NCBI GenBank assembly: GCA_023053685.1
Contig: JALIGW010000005.1
Span: forward strand, 47,271,242-47,335,241
DNA from: Diadophis punctatus similis
Taxonomy: Eukaryota; Chordata; Lepidosauria; Squamata; Dipsadidae
Reading direction: 5' to 3'
DNA length: 64,000 nucleotides
Under the pieces are notes generated by a model. It made no database searches. It worked only from the letters and a program-made list of their open reading frames with translations, and was not told the DNA's origin. Shown in pieces: positions 25,111 to 64,000 of the stretch; positions within the stretch are counted from its first letter, which is position 1, and every line of letters starts with the position of its first letter. The position numbers were made by a program, and so were the translations under genes.

Positions 25111-25486
25111 CAGTCAAACTCATTTTCTAATCATATTCAGAAATATTCAATTTAACCACTTTATGGATATTAGGGACCTTCAAAACAGCAAGCTTAATTT
25201 GACACCTGGTGTGTTTTACCTTCTTCAGATTTAAGAATTTTTACACAGAAACTTGAGGATTTAATATGTAACTGGCAAAAAGAAAAAAAATACTTAAGAA
25301 AGTTTTAAACAAATTGGGATACCAGAGAGATTTGGAATATTGGTGATTTTTGCTAAAAGATTTGAAAAACATGAATGTAATTAAATAATATAAAGCAAGT
25401 ATATAATACATTTGTGGGAAATAATTGAAACAGATCTAAACTGTATCAGGAACTGATACAGGTTGCAAATGGACCCTAGAGGGAAC

Positions 25487-25735
25487 ATGAGCCACAGTGG
25501 TGCAGTGGTTAGAATGCAGCACTACAGGCTACTTCTGCTGACTGCCAGCTGTCTGCAGTTTGGCAGATCGAATCTCACCAGGCTCAAGGTTGATTCAGCC
25601 TTACATCCGTCCGAGGTGGGTAAAATGAGGACCCAGATTGTTGGGGGCAATATGCTGACTCTGTAAACCGCTTACAGAGGGCTGTAAAAGCACTGTGAAG
25701 CGGTATATAAGTCTAAGTGCTATTGCTAAAAGTTC
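25487..25735 (+). mobile_element. tRNA-derived SINE, snake/squamate type
   Basis: It starts GAGCCACAGTGGTGCAGTGG and continues with a B box-like 'GATCGAATCTCACC', 'ATGAGGACCCAGATTGTTGG' and 'CTGTAAACCGCTTACAGAGG', ending TAAGTGCTATTGCTA. Same family as 12380 and 51058. Confidence 0.85.
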
Positions 25736-25739
25736 AGGC

Positions 25740-26560
25740 AAAAAGACTTAAAATGGTTAAAGCAGCTATAACTTTTTCTTATCTTGAGGTTTTTTTCTTT
25801 GAAAAATAGACTAAAATATTAATAACTAATATCGCAGAAAGGATAGAGATTTCAGAGGATAAATTTTTAGAAGATGATGAGAAAAACTTTTATCTGACAT
25901 AGATATAGAGTTTGAAGGAATGGAAGACAATAAAATTGAGATTATCAAAATGGAAAATCAAAAGACAAATTAAGAATAGGATCTGGACATGGAACAGCTT
26001 CAAGAATAAATTCTGAACAATGCCTCTTTATGGAATTTACAAAGTAGTCTTTGAAGACTCCTTTAAATGCTAAAGAATGATGAAAGATCAAATCCTGAGA
26101 TTCCATAGGAATGATTTAATGATCGAGATTGTATAGAACAAAAGAAAGAATATAAAGTTGAACTATTTGACTTGGGATAAAACTTCGATATTTTTGATAT
26201 TTGATATTTCGGGAAACTTGTAATGAACTTTTTGCTGAACTAGGACTGAAAAATGGGAATTTCTAAACTGCATATAGATAAAAGTTAAGTTATAGGAGAA
26301 AAGTTTTTTATTTGTAACTTTAAAAATGGTTGAAAACTGATTATATTAGTTTATGGTTGGGGTGATGAAGGTTCGAAGTCACTTTATTAGTGTTTTGTTG
26401 CCTTTTCTCGTCTACTTTTTTCTTTTTTTCTTTTCCTTTTTCTGCAGGTTCTGAACTTTCGTTTTTCTTTTTGTATTGTATTTGTATTAGTTTTTATTTT
26501 GAGCTAAACTGAGAACTAGTTCTGATCTCTGGAATCTCTATAGTTGTGGCATAGGATTGA
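25740..26560. repeat. Probable LINE-derived AT-rich fragment
   Basis: A-rich, ORF1-like composition with words such as 'AAAATGGAAAATCAAAAGAC' and a T-rich end near 26400-26500. It may belong with the L1-like fragment, split by the SINE at 25487. Low certainty. Confidence 0.3.
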
Positions 26561-27091
26561 GGGAGAGGGAAACATTTTACTAGAACTCTAGCTGCTCCTT
26601 CCATCAAATGAGACCTTGCAGCTTCAGGTTTCTGAACATTCTCAATGATTATGCAGGTTTAAAATGCTTAAAACCTTATACCTGCCACCTCCCAAACTGC
26701 AAGCAATTATGTACAATTTTACTGTGAATAGGACATTTTTTTCCTCCTTGTAAACTCTTTCAGTTATATGGGTTATCCACTAATATCATTTTACCTGTGG
26801 TAATTGCAACCCTTTATCTGTGGACTGAAAATCAATGAATCCCCTGATTTTGGTGTTTGTTCCAAGAATTCATTAACTTGCAATTAGTTTCATAACTTGC
26901 TTAATTATTAAGGTTAATTTTAAAATCTTAATATGAACTTCTCTGCTGTGCTTTTAGTTATAATCAGGTAAATGAATCTGAAGTAATTAGAGTGTTAAGA
27001 AAACTTTGTAGATATCATTTTGTATCAATTTAGGTAAAATTTTTATTTCTGTTATTTATTGGTTTATTTTATTTTAATTTTTAATTTTTAG

Positions 27092-27191
27092 GTTTGCTCA
27101 GTCAGTATTTGTGAACAAACCAAGTGAGGCTGAAGTGTCTGGAAATTGTTTCCCTATTGATACCAATCATAACAATGACAAATCATTTAAG
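27092..27191 (+). other. ACSL3: Candidate ACSL3 5'UTR exon
   Basis: A long T-rich tract ends in TTTTTAG at 27091, and a donor AAG|GTTTGT follows at 27192, giving a 100-nt exon of balanced, non-repetitive composition. It carries no conserved frame. Its place between the CpG island and the first coding exon fits the non-coding leader exons of vertebrate ACSL3. Splicing is inferred only from sequence. Confidence 0.45.
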
Positions 27192-28146
27192 GTTTGTATT
27201 GACCCTTTGTGCTTTCTTTTAGGTTAATTTATCTTCATCAAGTTATCCAGTGAAAAAATGAACACATTTATTTATTTGATTTATGTAGCTGTCCATCTCG
27301 ACAAGTGATTGCAGGGTACATCATAAAATATAAAAACAATTACAACAATACAAAATAAATATATATGGTAGCAGGTAAAACTATTACTATGGATGGTAAT
27401 ACAGCTAGGAAATGGCACTCTTAACACACTTCAGATCTCAGGCCTGGGCACACAAGCTAGTCTTCATAGCTTTGCAAAAGGCAGCAAGATTGGGATTGTT
27501 ATTTTTTCTATTTCTTAGTTAGCAAATGCATATTTGAAAGTAATAGAGGTCATGTCTTCTGTTTAATACTGGATGTAAATAGCAATAAATCAAGGTATGA
27601 AACATTTGAGAATGCAGGCAGATAATCCAGTATGGTATCACATTCTACTTTATAGCAGAGAATATCCAGAATTCTCTTCCAAATTCCCTCCCTAAATAGG
27701 AAGCTGTGCACATTAAAAAGTATTCTTGAAGCTGCTCATATTCCAGAGCAGTTCTCTTCCCTCATTAGAATGGTTGCCTCCTTGCCAATGTTTAGGAAAA
27801 CCAGAAAGACATAATTTAAATTAATTTAAATTTAAAAACCTGAGACAGGAAAAAAAAGACCCTTTGCCTAGCTCTCCAAAGACAACATAGTAAGTGCTTA
27901 GCATGTCTTTCTGAAAATGGCAATCTGCTACTTGGAGGCTGGGTATGTATGTGAGAATATGCTACTAATAAGAAAACCCATTCCCAAATAACTACAATTT
28001 TTACAATGGTTTTAAGACTGTTTCTTAAACTCCTTTTATGCTATCAGTTATTTATAAAGAACGAGCATTCACTTTTAATCAGTTGAATGTATTTCTATAT
28101 ATTCATTGTCAATTACTAATGTGCTATTTTTTTCACTCTCTTGCAG

Positions 28147-28247
28147 ATAGATATCACAGTAAACATTAATGGAAGTTCTAATGAAAATTAACCAAGGTTT
28201 AAAGGATACATGATATAACAGTATGGCTTAATAAGCATGGTGAACAA
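28147..28247 (+). other. ACSL3: Candidate ACSL3 5'UTR exon with a short uORF
   Basis: A good acceptor (TTTTTTTCACTCTCTTGCAG) ends at 28146 and a donor AA|GTAAGA follows at 28248, defining 101 nt. The exon contains an upstream ORF, 28169-28213, coding for MEVLMKINQGLKDT before a TGA. If this exon is included in the mRNA, the uORF would lie upstream of the main start and could lower or condition translation. Confidence 0.5.
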
Positions 28248-29647
28248 GTAAGATGTGGTGTTTTTTGTGATTAATATAATTTCTCAAAAATGAAAAGTTT
28301 TCCTGGCTTAAGACAAGATGTTTTTTGTGGATCTATGGTCCTGAGAAGGCATATTTATTTTATTCATATTTTTAAACTTTCCTTAACTTTATTGTCTCCA
28401 TCTGTCCAGTTGTTAGAAATGTTTGTGTATGTGTGCATGTAACATCCTAACACATCCTAACATAATTTAAGACAATTATAATTACATTACAACATATATT
28501 CTTACATTTATAATGATGTAGCTTAGTAATTTTTCTAAATTAGAGATAACCGTCATGTTTGAAAATATACTGAATCTGTCACAAATTTGAGCATTTTTTT
28601 CTTTTGACTTTTTAAAAAAGAAACCATGGAATTTTGTGTAGCATATATTTCAGACTGTTAACTAGGTGTAATAAGAAAAAAGAAAATGAACAATTTAATC
28701 AGGATAGACCCAGGCAGTAATTTGTTCAGGATTCAGGTGAACTTAACAATTTAATTTGTACATTATGCTAAGCTAAGGTTTGCTAACTATTGGATGAATA
28801 ACACTAGGTGATTTCACACATTTTGCATGAGCCCAAACTCTTGTTATTCATTCAATAAAACAATGATGATTGGTTAAACAATATATGAATTAAGCCACTG
28901 AAATACTTTTTGTTTTCCAATCTGCCGAATCTGAAATAGAGTTCTTGTATTTCTGGTAACATGAATGGAGAAAAAAAAACTAAGAAACAAGAAAATGCCA
29001 AGGGGGTAGGTGGGGGGGTGAGAAAAAAATCCATTCAGTAGAAAATACAGTTGCTTTGTATCTGAGGATTAGAAACTTTTTTCATTATTTACATTTAAGA
29101 AAATTTATATAAATTTAATTGATGAAGAAAAAATTATATATTCACTTTCTATATACAATATATATAAATAATGCATAAGGTCTACATATTGTTTTCCTCA
29201 TTAGAGGACTGTAAAAAAAGATAGTAATACAGGTTGATTTCAAAAATAATAAACCAGATCATAATATAAGATCATTTAGTCTTTCTTTCCAAACAAAATT
29301 GGTCTTATTTGGAGCCTATGTGCTCATCATAGTTCGTCAGTTAATCGTTTCTAGTAACAAGTGAGAAGGAATATAAATGTGATGGAAGCAGGTAAGGATA
29401 CTGCATAATCCCAATTATCCAATTCATTCATGAATTGTAAACTAGTTTACAACTAGTACCAAACTCCTAAGGCTTAGTAAATATATTCAATTCTCATATC
29501 TAATAAAGGTTGACATATTGGGTATCAGACATGGCTTAATTAAGTAAATATGGAATAAAATACAACAGCTTTGCCTTGTCTTCCTTTTAATTGCACTTCA
29601 TAAAAATATAATTGTTTTATTAAATCCTTAGGGCTATTATTATGTGA

Positions 29648-64000
<34,353 letters not shown>

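Overview
The window is vertebrate nuclear DNA, almost certainly from a squamate reptile and most likely a snake. The support is the repeat content: CR1/L3 LINE tails running into (ATTCT)n/(ATCCT)n microsatellites, squamate tRNA-derived SINEs, fold-back hAT MITEs with the 'GTGGACTTCAACTCCCAGAATTC' type arm, two DIRS tyrosine-recombinase retrotransposons, and one AT-rich host gene with long introns. No bacterial operons, tRNA/rRNA genes or CRISPR arrays were seen. The one host gene I can support is ACSL3 (long-chain acyl-CoA synthetase 3), plus strand, spread over about 56 kb. Layout: 1-480 is an old DNA-transposon fragment; 1155-4605 a broken DIRS element; 6500-7330 a CpG-rich promoter with a likely non-coding first exon; 14690-15240 a second GC-rich, TATA-containing candidate promoter; 27092-27191 and 28147-28247 are probable 5'UTR exons. 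Twelve coding exons then follow: 29741-30100, 35905-36082, 40334-40443, 41997-42138, 46913-47066, 48597-48720, 48975-49046, 51879-52018, 52443-52615, 52802-52876, 61382-61573 and 62734-62848. Their phases fit without a break (1835 coding nt, 611 complete codons plus 2 nt). The last ~105 residues lie beyond the right edge. All recognisable catalytic motifs are intact, so the gene looks functional; its translation start differs from the mammalian one. The introns are full of mobile DNA. The most unusual elements are TA-flanked terminal-inverted-repeat elements. Four are recognised from two end types: 10754-11212, 18316-19325 and 42243-44239 with CCGTATTTTTCGG-type ends, and 32677-35319 with CCGYGTTTCCCCGAAAATAAGAC-type ends. 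The larger ones carry material that looks captured from host genes. The 42243-44239 element holds a recognisable first exon of LYRM4 (ISD11) with its splice donor. The 18316-19325 element holds an exon-like block with acceptor, open frame and donor on the minus strand. The 32677-35319 element is a ~2.6 kb tandem array of about ten long hairpins, whose arms resemble a CpG-island promoter plus a first exon (ATG followed by a donor). ACSL3 itself also shows local shuffling: a degraded direct copy of the start of coding exon 8 about 2.25 kb upstream of the real exon, and an inverted copy of part of coding exon 9 about 0.9 kb downstream of it. Other content: a second DIRS element (54676-58960) with a Gag-to-recombinase frame fusion, a truncated Gypsy-like LTR element (47155-48474), a deleted mariner (44608-45195), hAT elements with perfect 8-bp target duplications (9264-9439, 46177-46595), L1-like and CR1 LINE fragments, SINEs and microsatellites. 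All identifications are by eye from sequence and family memory; no searches were run.
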